Below the pieces are notes generated by a model, which saw nothing but the letters and a program-made list of their open reading frames with translations, searched no databases and was not told where the DNA came from. Source: a bacterium (GTDB lineage Bacteria > Acidobacteriota > Blastocatellia > Pyrinomonadales > Pyrinomonadaceae). Taken from it: a stretch of 16,178 bases of DNA. The stretch lies in the NCBI GenBank assembly GCA_029945985.1, contig JAQSDP010000431.1, positions 1-16,178 of the forward strand. The letters run 5' to 3'. A program made the translations under genes and the position numbers. Below are positions 1 through 6,791 of this stretch, piece after piece; position 1 is the stretch's first letter; the number at the start of each line of letters is the position of its first letter.

Positions 1-616
1 GAAGCTTATAGTCCGCAAAGAACTCCTTCGTGACCTTCTCTATGTTGAAAGCGTCCTCAACATTCTGAAGCTTTGGAGCAGGGTTGTTTAGTAGCTCAAA
101 GAACTGTCGTTGAGCGGTGTGGCTGTTTTCATTTTTGCCCACAAGGAAGGAATACCGACGTGCTGGAGTAAGCTTAGTTACCTCTTCCTTAAACTTGCCC
201 TTATCATCCTGAAGCAAGTCTTTTTCGAGCGTTACGTAGGAAAATCGCCAGTCCGTTTTCGTGCTGGAAACATAGGCAATGAGAACCGCCGATTTGCCCG
301 CACCTCTATCACTTTGTAAATAGTGGGCTGCGAAATTCCGCAAGCCCGTGCGTCCGCGTTCGAGAGTAGCGTCGTTTTTTAGATTGACGATTAGTATGTC
401 AATCTTTTTCCCGTCAACATCTGTGTACTGCCCGACTCGCTCGAAGCTGTTTACTTTGTCGATGAAAGCTCGGACGATGTTCAATCCGCTTTGTTTGAAC
501 TGCTTCTTAAAATCGACTCGTTTTAAAAGTCTGTCGATAAACTCAACAAATCGCTGGCGGTCAAAGTCGGCCTGAAAGGTTTGCTTGACGAGCTTGTGGG
601 ACTGTTCGGGGTTCAT
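1..616 (-). CDS. Eco57I-like DNA methyltransferase/restriction protein, N-terminal part (runs off left edge)
   Basis: An uninterrupted minus-strand reading frame starts at ATG 616 (MNPEQSHKLVKQTF...) and continues for 205 codons to the window edge, so only the N-terminal part is present. The visible part resembles the leading region of large class I SAM-dependent adenine methyltransferases of the Eco57I/type IIG kind. It includes a VDGKKIDILIVNLK strand, a WRFSYVTLE strand, a HTAQRQFFELLNN segment and the closing FNIEKVTKEFFADYK stretch, which in this family precedes the main methylase domain. The SAM-binding and NPPY catalytic motifs would lie outside the window, so enzyme activity is inferred. 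A canonical PD-(D/E)xK site is not evident: the position after the core aspartate reads NLK rather than ExK. It begins 35 bases after the stop of the PLD-helicase gene on the same strand, so the two probably form an operon. I see no strong ribosome site before the ATG. Coding is clear; the exact subfamily is not. Confidence 0.72.
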   Translation of the reverse strand, partial: MNPEQSHKLVKQTFQADFDRQRFVEFIDRLLKRVDFKKQFKQSGLNIVRAFIDKVNSFERVGQYTDVDGKKIDILIVNLKNDATLERGRTGLRNFAAHYLQSDRGAGKSAVLIAYVSSTKTDWRFSYVTLEKDLLQDDKGKFKEEVTKLTPARRYSFLVGKNENSHTAQRQFFELLNNPAPKLQNVEDAFNIEKVTKEFFADYKL

Positions 617-651
617 ATCTAGTCGAGTTGCTTTTGATTAGCGGAGACGCA

Positions 652-3600
652 TTAACGAAAGTGTTCTGAGAGAATTACTTCTCGAAGATTTATGCGTGAC
701 CCAACATTCTGGGTCTCATCGCCATCGCGTCCATCCAGTGAAAATGTGCCTTTGAGAATTTCAAGGACTTCACGTGCCTGACTGACTTTCTCAACCGCTT
801 TCCATACGTTGTTAGCGGTTTGTTTGGCAACCGCACCGTGCTGTAAATCTTGGACTACCATGTGCCAAAGCTGCTGGTCATCCTCAGTGAAATCTAGCAT
901 CTGGTCATTCTTAAAGAGGAGCATCCGACGGCGAAGTTTACTGATAATATCTCGGCTCGACGCTGGTGCGTAAACCGTCTCGTGGTCGGCATGAAGGGAG
1001 TCTTCCATATGCCCTTTATTCTTTTCTAGCAACTCGAAAAAATCTCTCCCTACAACCAGTTTCTCTTCGCTGTCAGTTTCCAGTAGCTTGGCGGCATCAA
1101 GAAAGTCGATTTCCTCGGATGTTGGGGAGTCCATTGAGGCCAGATAGAATTTGTCCAACTTGCCGAGTCTGAAATAGGTAAAGAGCTTGTTCTGATGCGT
1201 CGGTGAGTCCTGTGCGGCTCTCGCTTTCTTCGGTAAGTCTCTTATATGAGCGAATAATTCCTTTTCGTGAGTCTGAATATCTCGGATAATCTGTAGATAC
1301 TTTAATTCGCTTTCCTCATCGGCCTCAGACTCGCCTGTTATCGTTTCTTTCGACGTAATGCGGTCGAAAAGGTTGAAGGACTTTATCTCTTCGTTCTCCG
1401 TCAAAAGTCGAGCGTCAGCACCAAGCATTTCAATGAAGGCTTCGATTTTTGCTTCCGCTGATTCACGCAGAGCGATTTCATCATTCCCCTCTTTAGAAGG
1501 AAAGAAATTGTAGGTGTAAATTGTTTCGAACTTTGTATCTACTCGGTTGATGCGTCCTACGCGTTGCATCATCCGTGTCGGATTCCACGGAATGTCGTAG
1601 TTGATGACAGTGTTCGAGCGATGTAATGAAACGCCCTCGGCCAATGAGTCGGTTGTTACCAAGATGCGATATTTGTCTTGTGGCTTTCTGACACGTGCGT
1701 CGAAATTGTCGATTACCTCTTCTCGAAGGCTGCGTTTGGAACTTCCCGAAAAACAAAGTGCTTCTTCGTTCAGAGATTCCGATATCCGTAGACTTAAATA
1801 CTCGGCAGTTTCTCTTGATTCGGTGAAGAGAAGAATTTTGTTCTTTTGAAGTATTGGGTCGTTCTTTAGGAGCCACAAAAACTTTTCCCATTTAGGGTCA
1901 CGCTTGATGGTTTCCCAATCCGCCAAAATTTCTCGTAGAATCGTTAAATCATTCTGCAAATCGGATTCGAAGTTGGGGTTGAAATCCTGAGCATCGTAAC
2001 GTTCGGCTTCCTCGCTTTCGACGAGTGCCTCGATAGCCTCAAAATCTCCCGTCTCAATCAACTCGAAAATCAAAGCACTACGTTTCTTGCTGATGTATAC
2101 ATAGCCACCCCGATAAGCTGAGAGGAATCGTTCATACGCCTTGATGAATCGTGTGAGCGTCAGACGGAACGCCTCGAAGCTACTTTCCAGCCGCTTGACC
2201 AACAAGACCTTCATGAACCCTGCAAGGTTGAACTGAGCGGCTAGGCTAGTCTCATCGATTAGTTCTGAGGGCAAGTAAGTCAGAGGTCGATACCGAGCGT
2301 ATTTTATCCGCTTTGCGATGCGTTCGATTGTTCGAGTAAATATTTCGTTTTCACGCTGTGACAGTTCGTAAAACACTGCACGAGGGGCTTCGACTTCGGG
2401 AAACTTCAGGTTCTGCTTTGCCAAATCCTCATCATAGAAACGAGCGATTTCGGTTCTCGTTCGTCGAACCATTAGGTACTTCAGGATTCGCTCCCGCACC
2501 TCGCGAGCGTTTTCCCTCATAACCTTCAAATACTCATCACGGTCAGCAACGCGGTCTAGGGGCTGAAGTCGTTTATTGAGTTGTCGGAAAAAATTATCTA
2601 AATTCGGAAGATATGGAAGCGTGCTGTTTCGTGAATGCTGAAACAGCTTTAACTGGCTCAATAAGTCATTCGGTCGGTTGTTGAATGGGGTCGCGGTTAC
2701 GAGAATTACCTTTTTGTTTCGGCAGATGCGGTGAAGCTTTGCGTACGTCTCAGTATCTTCGTTTCTAAACCTATGTGCTTCATCTATAAACACATACTTA
2801 AACTTGCTCAAGTCTAATTTCAGTATTGCATCGAGCTTTCCTATCGAATACGTCTTGAAACCTCGAACTCCGAAATCGTGGAGCACGTTTCCCCACGAGC
2901 CTGGGTTGTTCTCGTCAATAAGTGCTGGCGGAGCAATAACGATGCACCTACCGTCAAGCTCACGAGCGAGCATCGCGGCCATATACGTCTTACCCAACCC
3001 GACAACATCCGCAAGGAAGACTCCGTTGTACTCTTCCAGAACACGCTTCGCAGTCAGTACCGCATCATGCTGGTATTGCAGACGCAAAAAGTTATCAGGT
3101 TGATAGTCTTGGTCGAGTTCGCGAGACTGATTTAGTTCGGTGCGGAAATACTCGTAAAGAAACTTTAAGTAAATTTCTTTTGGCGATAGCAAGGCAAGGT
3201 GGGTCTTTGTCGTTACAGCATCGACATACTCTTCAGTGACTTCGACCGACTGCTCCCAAAGTTCGTTGAACTTGTCGATGGCATATTTGTAGTCACTTGC
3301 ATTCTTCAGTTCCACATTGAACTCAAGGTTTCCTTCCAGTCCAGAATAGGAAAAGTTACTAGAACCAGTGATGACCCGCCCTAAGTCCTTGTCCTCCTCG
3401 AAGAAGGTCATGATGTATAGCTTCGCGTGTATGTTCCGCGACGGATATACGCGTACTTCGAGCTTCCCTGATTTACACCATTCGACAAACGTCCTAATGC
3501 CGTCCTCAACTGTTTGGCTATCCTGAATGGACTCAAGTTCACTTTTAACGGTCGGCTCAACGTCGTCTTTGATTTTTGCGTAGGGTTCGAACTCCAAGCT

Positions 3601-3837
3601 CCTCTGTGCCTTTGCCTCTTCTACCAAGCCGTAAACCTGGCCGTCAGTTCTGAGGCCGACCAAAATCCGAATCTTTTCTGTCTTGGTGAGTGTGGGGTGA
3701 AGGAGGTGGAATCCGCTCAAGTAGAAATATCCTACGAGACAGTCGAAAAACTGCGTGTCAGGATGAATCAGTTTCTTGAGTCTGTCTTTGAGACTCTTGC
3801 CTTCTTCATTGGTTATAAAAGTGAGGTCGTTTTTCAT
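652..3837 (-). CDS. PLD-like nuclease fused to SNF2-family helicase
   Basis: This 1061-residue protein joins a phospholipase-D-like nuclease domain (about residues 1-200) to a superfamily 2 SNF2-type ATPase (about 250-800) and a helical C-terminal region of unknown function (about 800-1061). The PLD part has one HxK motif (H137, K139) and a GSSN motif (158-161), so it would need to dimerise to build a full active site. The residue expected to be aspartate five after the lysine is T144. Helicase motifs are complete: GLGKT Walker A at 280-284, DEAH at 352-355, TATPFNN at 381-387, a second RecA fold starting near KILLFTES, and QRVGRINR at 758-765. The start at ATG 3837 has GAAGG just upstream. 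Such proteins occur beside DNA methyltransferases in defence islands, and the next gene here fits. The likely role is ATP-driven movement on DNA coupled to cleavage of unmodified or foreign DNA. The domains are seen; the biological role is inferred. Confidence 0.9.
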   Translation of the reverse strand: MKNDLTFITNEEGKSLKDRLKKLIHPDTQFFDCLVGYFYLSGFHLLHPTLTKTEKIRILVGLRTDGQVYGLVEEAKAQRSLEFEPYAKIKDDVEPTVKSELESIQDSQTVEDGIRTFVEWCKSGKLEVRVYPSRNIHAKLYIMTFFEEDKDLGRVITGSSNFSYSGLEGNLEFNVELKNASDYKYAIDKFNELWEQSVEVTEEYVDAVTTKTHLALLSPKEIYLKFLYEYFRTELNQSRELDQDYQPDNFLRLQYQHDAVLTAKRVLEEYNGVFLADVVGLGKTYMAAMLARELDGRCIVIAPPALIDENNPGSWGNVLHDFGVRGFKTYSIGKLDAILKLDLSKFKYVFIDEAHRFRNEDTETYAKLHRICRNKKVILVTATPFNNRPNDLLSQLKLFQHSRNSTLPYLPNLDNFFRQLNKRLQPLDRVADRDEYLKVMRENAREVRERILKYLMVRRTRTEIARFYDEDLAKQNLKFPEVEAPRAVFYELSQRENEIFTRTIERIAKRIKYARYRPLTYLPSELIDETSLAAQFNLAGFMKVLLVKRLESSFEAFRLTLTRFIKAYERFLSAYRGGYVYISKKRSALIFELIETGDFEAIEALVESEEAERYDAQDFNPNFESDLQNDLTILREILADWETIKRDPKWEKFLWLLKNDPILQKNKILLFTESRETAEYLSLRISESLNEEALCFSGSSKRSLREEVIDNFDARVRKPQDKYRILVTTDSLAEGVSLHRSNTVINYDIPWNPTRMMQRVGRINRVDTKFETIYTYNFFPSKEGNDEIALRESAEAKIEAFIEMLGADARLLTENEEIKSFNLFDRITSKETITGESEADEESELKYLQIIRDIQTHEKELFAHIRDLPKKARAAQDSPTHQNKLFTYFRLGKLDKFYLASMDSPTSEEIDFLDAAKLLETDSEEKLVVGRDFFELLEKNKGHMEDSLHADHETVYAPASSRDIISKLRRRMLLFKNDQMLDFTEDDQQLWHMVVQDLQHGAVAKQTANNVWKAVEKVSQAREVLEILKGTFSLDGRDGDETQNVGSRINLREVILSEHFR

Positions 3838-4288
3838 CGGCCTTCGAGTCCTCTCGATAGTCTTTTACTCAGAGCTTCAATGGGGAGCTTCTCTCAAGTA
3901 TTGACGCTTCGCAGTAATTGCTAACGGTTAGAGTTGGAAGGCATGGAAGGCTCTCGCACGAAAGTACACGGTTTTAGCAAGTTAGGCAACTTTTACGACA
4001 GCGAAGTAAGTTGCTCCTACAGCTCTAATTTCGCGGAAATTCTGTGTAGGCATAAGGACAGGCTCCTCGTGAAAATCGAAGGATGTACCTTGAGTAAACC
4101 TCCGAAATTCGACTTTTGGCACGCTCTTTGTACCGCATATCGGCGTTTGAGGAACAAAACTTGTACCCCGAAAAAAGGCGTTTGCGGAACGAGTTTTGTA
4201 CGGCGGCAAACACGCTCAAACGAACATTTGCTAAACTCCTGTTGGAAGTCTCGGAGCCCGTGAAGACTTAGGTTCGCCGATATCAGCG
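3838..4288. other. Repeat-bearing intergenic region upstream of the nuclease-helicase operon
   Basis: No convincing gene lies in this 450-base stretch. Short open frames exist on both strands (for example 3934-4263 plus and 4017-4295 minus), but they overlap each other, are rich in Cys/Arg/Ser and look like chance frames. It must hold the promoter of the minus-strand defence operon, but I could not find a clear pair of promoter hexamers. Small symmetrical elements are present: CTAAC-G-GTTAG near 3922-3932, AAGTT-AGGC-AACTT near 3979-3992, and a nested set of direct and inverted repeats at 4142-4222, listed separately. Confidence 0.5.
4142..4222. repeat. Two imperfect direct repeats nested in inverted repeats
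   Basis: Two 26-base units at 4142-4167 and 4177-4202 start exactly 35 bases apart and agree at 20 of 26 positions by eye. Both open with GGCGTTTG, carry GGAAC in the middle and end in TTGTAC. Another TTGTAC-like end occurs about one spacing upstream (TTTGTACC at 4128-4134). The units are also half of a nested inverted arrangement: CGTTTGAG (4144-4151) matches CTCAAACG (4215-4222), and GTTTGC (4180-4185) matches GCAAAC (4206-4211). Position upstream of the defence operon makes regulator-binding sites, integrase/excisionase arm sites or a structured RNA all possible. None can be chosen from the sequence alone. Confidence 0.6.
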
Positions 4289-4759
4289 ATGGCAAAATTT
4301 CAGAAATCGAAATTCCGTAATGGAGGCAGGGTTAGCTCAGAGCAAAAATGGGTTGACCTTGACCATCCTAAGCCCAGTTGGAAACGTGGTCGGTCGTCCA
4401 AGTCATCGGGTATTATCGCGAAAAGCATTGCTAGTGCGGTGCGGAAAAGCGTCAGAGAAAGCCTGAAGACTCCTACGACCAAGAGCAGCGGTTACGGAAC
4501 GTCTTACAAACGTACAAAGGTAGAGGAAAGAACAAGGACAACGCTGTCGATTGACGAAATGCCCGAAGAGTTGAGATACCTTAGCTATCCGCATTTAAAG
4601 CCAAAAGCCGTACGAAAGCCGAAGATTGCGGCCTCTGAGAAAGTGACGGAAAAGTTTGAACCCGAGCGGGTCAGTAGCCTTGACGGCAGTTATTGGGATT
4701 TACTCCGAATCCTTTGGATGTTTGTCAAAGATGTCTTCGGAGCCTCTAGAAAACAGTGA
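4289..4759 (+). CDS. Small basic protein of unknown function
   Basis: This is a 156-residue open frame starting MAKFQKSKFRNGG. I do not recognise it. The first two thirds are strongly basic and rich in Lys, Arg, Ser and Thr without hydrophobic stretches, suggesting a disordered or nucleic-acid-binding region. There is a proline-rich middle (YPHLKPKAVRKPKI) and a C-terminal aromatic/hydrophobic patch (YWDLLRILWMFVKDVFG) that could be an amphipathic or peripheral membrane helix. There is no clear ribosome site before the ATG. It converges on the HTH gene with only 22 bases between stop codons and lies within the presumed island, so it is likely an accessory cargo gene. It could be spurious, but it is the longest plus-strand frame here and has no competing frame of similar length. 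Confidence 0.5.
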   Translation: MAKFQKSKFRNGGRVSSEQKWVDLDHPKPSWKRGRSSKSSGIIAKSIASAVRKSVRESLKTPTTKSSGYGTSYKRTKVEERTRTTLSIDEMPEELRYLSYPHLKPKAVRKPKIAASEKVTEKFEPERVSSLDGSYWDLLRILWMFVKDVFGASRKQ

Positions 4760-4781
4760 GGACGCGGAAGTTTGGTGGTCT

Positions 4782-5231
4782 TTAGGATTTTCGGGCTTCG
4801 TCAATCCAATCCATTACGTTTGGGTCAATGTCCTCCGCTTTCGGCCTAGCTTGTGAGTGAAGTTTATTATAAAGCGGAGTGTCACCCAACCTCTTCGTCT
4901 CAAAACCAAAAGCACCGTCCTGATATACCACCACCTGAACCTCCGTATCAGGGCGGTAGTTTCTTACCTCACCATCGTCAAGAGTCCCTCCCGAATAATT
5001 CGCCGCCTCCTCGCCGCCGTGTTTGATATAAAACGCGGTAGTTGATTTCCAGCGGAGGACATCTTCAAGGCGGTAGCGGCGGGCGAAACGCTTTTGACCT
5101 TTCTTGGTCTTTATACGGTCATTTTTCAGGATTCCCGACGAGGTAGCTCTTTTGACGGTAGAGAGTGACACTTGCTTCAATTTGGCAACCTGTTCGGCGG
5201 TCAAATAGGTTGTTTCCTTTGGGTCGTCCAT
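4782..5231 (-). CDS. Excisionase-like helix-turn-helix DNA-binding protein
   Basis: The protein has 149 residues. Residues 9-62 (YLTAEQVAKLKQVSLSTVKRA...RYRLEDVLRW) form a typical excisionase/MerR-type winged helix-turn-helix: a TAEQVAKL helix, the VSLSTVKRA recognition helix and a basic wing. The rest (about 65-149) is more acidic, has a YRPDTEVQVVVYQDGAFGFET strand-rich part and ends in DWIDEARKS; I do not recognise it. It is the gene closest to the tRNA, the place where integration/excision genes of tRNA-targeted islands usually sit, so a role as recombination directionality factor or repressor is plausible. No integrase is visible. The frame stays open upstream of the ATG to a stop at 5298-5300, running through the GGGGT repeats, but offers no ATG/GTG/TTG there, so ATG 5231 is the best start even though its ribosome site is weak. 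Confidence 0.8.
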   Translation of the reverse strand: MDDPKETTYLTAEQVAKLKQVSLSTVKRATSSGILKNDRIKTKKGQKRFARRYRLEDVLRWKSTTAFYIKHGGEEAANYSGGTLDDGEVRNYRPDTEVQVVVYQDGAFGFETKRLGDTPLYNKLHSQARPKAEDIDPNVMDWIDEARKS

Positions 5232-5264
5232 TTCGTCGAAAATAGGCTTTTCGGTCTCCAGCGT

Positions 5265-5287
5265 ACCCCAAAACGCACCCCAAACGC
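5265..5287. repeat. Tandem 12/11-base repeat between HTH gene and tRNA
   Basis: ACCCCAAAACGC (5265-5276) is followed directly by ACCCCAAACGC (5277-5287), the same unit minus one A. On the minus strand it reads as repeated GCGTTTGGGGT. It lies 34-56 bases upstream of the HTH gene start and about 60 bases from the tRNA 3' end. This position suits recombinase/excisionase arm-binding sites or an operator for the HTH protein. The repeat itself is seen; the function is inferred. Confidence 0.55.
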
Positions 5288-5348
5288 CGCTAATATTTTA
5301 AGGGCAATTTGGGATTATTCTGTAAATGTTGATATAATTGAAGATGAA

Positions 5349-5425
5349 TGGTGGCGGGGGGGAGGATTGAACTCCCGACCTCGGGGTTATGAATCCCGCG
5401 CTCTAACCATCTGAGCTACCCAGCC
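5349..5425 (-). tRNA. tRNA-Met (CAU anticodon)
   Basis: The minus strand from 5425 to 5349 folds as a 77-base tRNA with encoded CCA. It has acceptor GGCUGGG with CCCCGCC, D stem GCUC/GAGC, anticodon stem CGGGA/CCCCG around loop UUCAUAA (anticodon CAU, Met), T stem GGGAG/CUCCC with loop UUCAAUC, and discriminator A. The D and T stems are perfect, but two pairs are not: U4 faces C69 in the acceptor stem and A31 faces C39 in the anticodon stem. The gene has its own promoter at 5437-5464. Its 3' end faces the accessory genes at lower coordinates, the usual orientation for an integration site. CAU could also serve as a modified Ile anticodon, but the overall sequence resembles elongator tRNA-Met. 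Confidence 0.92.
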
Positions 5426-5436
5426 ACGAACGGTTA

Positions 5437-5464
5437 ATTATAGGTTGCGCGGCGGAAAAATCAA
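5437..5464 (-). promoter_or_regulatory. Promoter of the tRNA-Met gene
   Basis: Read on the minus strand, a -35 box TTGATT (5464-5459) and a perfect -10 box TATAAT (5442-5437) are separated by 16 bases. Transcription would begin near 5430, a few bases before the mature tRNA 5' end at 5425. Confidence 0.65.
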
Positions 5465-5508
5465 GTCTTTTGGCTGAGAACAGTCTTTGGCAGCCGATCT
5501 ATCGAATT

Positions 5509-5548
5509 GATAAACTCTTGATTCTACTTCGCAGGAAGCGAGTTTATC
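5509..5548 (+). promoter_or_regulatory. Nested hairpin in the antiporter leader
   Basis: GATAAACTC (5509-5517) and GAGTTTATC (5540-5548) are perfect 9-base inverted arms. Inside the loop a second stem forms, CTTC (5527-5530) with GAAG (5535-5538) around GCAG. The inner stem contains AGGAAG (5533-5538), the only good Shine-Dalgarno-like stretch upstream of the antiporter. There is no following T run, so it does not look like a terminator. It could be a leader that hides a ribosome site, or a protein-binding operator. I did not see the consensus of known antiporter-linked riboswitches, but I cannot search for them. Confidence 0.5.
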
Positions 5549-5588
5549 TACGCCCGTTGTATTTGCAGCGGCGGTCGAGCATTCGGCC

Positions 5589-6791
5589 GTGCTTCTATCT
5601 CTTTTCCTTATCCTTGCGGCCGCCAAGATCATGGCGGAGGTTTTTGAGCGTCTGAAGCAGCCGGCTGTGGTTGGAGAGATACTCGCCGGCGTGATCATCG
5701 GGCCAAGCCTTTTGGGATGGGTGGAGCCGAGCGAATTGCTCGGGATCATCGCCGAAATAGGAGTGATCTTCCTGCTGTTCATGGTCGGGCTTGAGACGAA
5801 GCCGCAGGACATTATTCGGGTGGGTAAGCGCGCGTTCTTGGTCGGAACCCTCGGTGTGATCTTCCCATTCGTTGCCGGTTATGGGATCGCGATGTGGTGG
5901 GACGGATCTTTCGTCGAGGCGATGTTTATCGGCGCCGCACTGGTGGCGACCTCTGTCGGTATTACGGCCCGTGTCCTCGGCTCAATGGGACTGCTCGATC
6001 GCGAGACCTCGCGAATCATTCTCGGAGCGGCGGTTATCGACGACATCCTTGGCCTCATCATATTGTCGGTTGTATCCGGGCTCGGGACGGGCTCGGTCGA
6101 TGTTACAGCCGTGTTGAAGACGGCCGGACTCGCGATAGCGTTCACGGTTGTAGTTGGTCTGTTCGGATCAAGGATAATGACCTGGCTCGCTCCGCGCATT
6201 GATGGGCTTCGGGTCAATAAGCCTTTCTTCAACATCGGGATCATCCTTTGCCTCGGATTATCGGTGGTATCTATTTACTTTGGGGTTGCGGCGATCATCG
6301 GAGCCTTTTTGGCGGGCATGGCGATGGCTGAAGCCACCGAGAATAATCCGAAGGTGCATCAGCTTACCAGCGGCGTAACGGAATTTTTGGTCCCGTTCTT
6401 TCTCGTGAATATTGGAATGCAGTTGAACCTCTCTGTCTTCCGGGATACGAACGTCGTTGTGCTCGCGATCATCATCACCGTTGCGGCCGTGATCACTAAA
6501 TTTATCGGAGGCGGACTCGGCGTACTGGGTATGTCGAAGCGGGAGATCGCGCAGGTCGGCGTCGGTATGATCCCACGCGGAGAGGTCGGAATTGTCGTTG
6601 CTCAGATCGGGCTCGGCATGGGCGTTATCAGCCAACCGTTCTTCGCGTCAGTGCTCTTCATGGCAGTTGCGACAACGCTTATCGCTCCACCGCTCATCAA
6701 GATATTCTTCGCCGAAGACACGGACAAAGACGGTATCATGGATGAATTCGAAGAACACGATGTCTCAGACGAATACTCGAGGATAGGTTGA
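5589..6791 (+). CDS. Cation/proton antiporter, CPA2 (NapA/KefB) family, membrane domain only
   Basis: This is a 400-residue polytopic membrane protein that exchanges Na+ or K+ for H+ across the inner membrane. Family signatures are the RLKQPAVVGEILAGVIIGP segment (22-40), the EIGVIFLLFMVGLE helix (56-69), ATSVGITARVLGSMGLL (120-136) and the paired aspartates D151-D152 in VIDDILGL, the ion-binding site of electrogenic NapA-type antiporters. No RCK/TrkA-N domain follows, so it is shorter than KefB/KefC. The acidic C-terminal tail contains an EF-hand-like loop (377-388). The GTG at 5589 is the first usable start, but family-like sequence (VVFAAAVEHSAV) continues in frame upstream to TAA 5511 with no ATG, GTG or TTG, so the true N-terminus is uncertain or the start was lost. 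The last codons overlap the next gene by four bases, indicating translational coupling. Confidence 0.9.
   Translation: MLLSLFLILAAAKIMAEVFERLKQPAVVGEILAGVIIGPSLLGWVEPSELLGIIAEIGVIFLLFMVGLETKPQDIIRVGKRAFLVGTLGVIFPFVAGYGIAMWWDGSFVEAMFIGAALVATSVGITARVLGSMGLLDRETSRIILGAAVIDDILGLIILSVVSGLGTGSVDVTAVLKTAGLAIAFTVVVGLFGSRIMTWLAPRIDGLRVNKPFFNIGIILCLGLSVVSIYFGVAAIIGAFLAGMAMAEATENNPKVHQLTSGVTEFLVPFFLVNIGMQLNLSVFRDTNVVVLAIIITVAAVITKFIGGGLGVLGMSKREIAQVGVGMIPRGEVGIVVAQIGLGMGVISQPFFASVLFMAVATTLIAPPLIKIFFAEDTDKDGIMDEFEEHDVSDEYSRIG

Noticed and set aside
3838..4288. CRISPR array or integron attC sites in the repeat region
   Set aside because: There are only two clear units with 20/26 identity and no spacer pattern, and no proper GTTRRRY/RYYYAAC core pairs flank a cassette.
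3934..4295. Overlapping short frames on both strands (109, 92, 75 and 64 residues) in the repeat region
   Set aside because: They overlap each other in several frames, have Cys/Arg/Ser-rich chance composition and lack ribosome sites; similar peptide bits in them come from the DNA repeats.
1..5348. Prophage
   Set aside because: No capsid, tail, terminase, lysis or integrase gene is visible; the content fits a defence island better.
5431..5588. Known riboswitch upstream of the antiporter
   Set aside because: A hairpin is present, but I could not recognise any known antiporter-linked riboswitch consensus; a covariance-model search would be needed.
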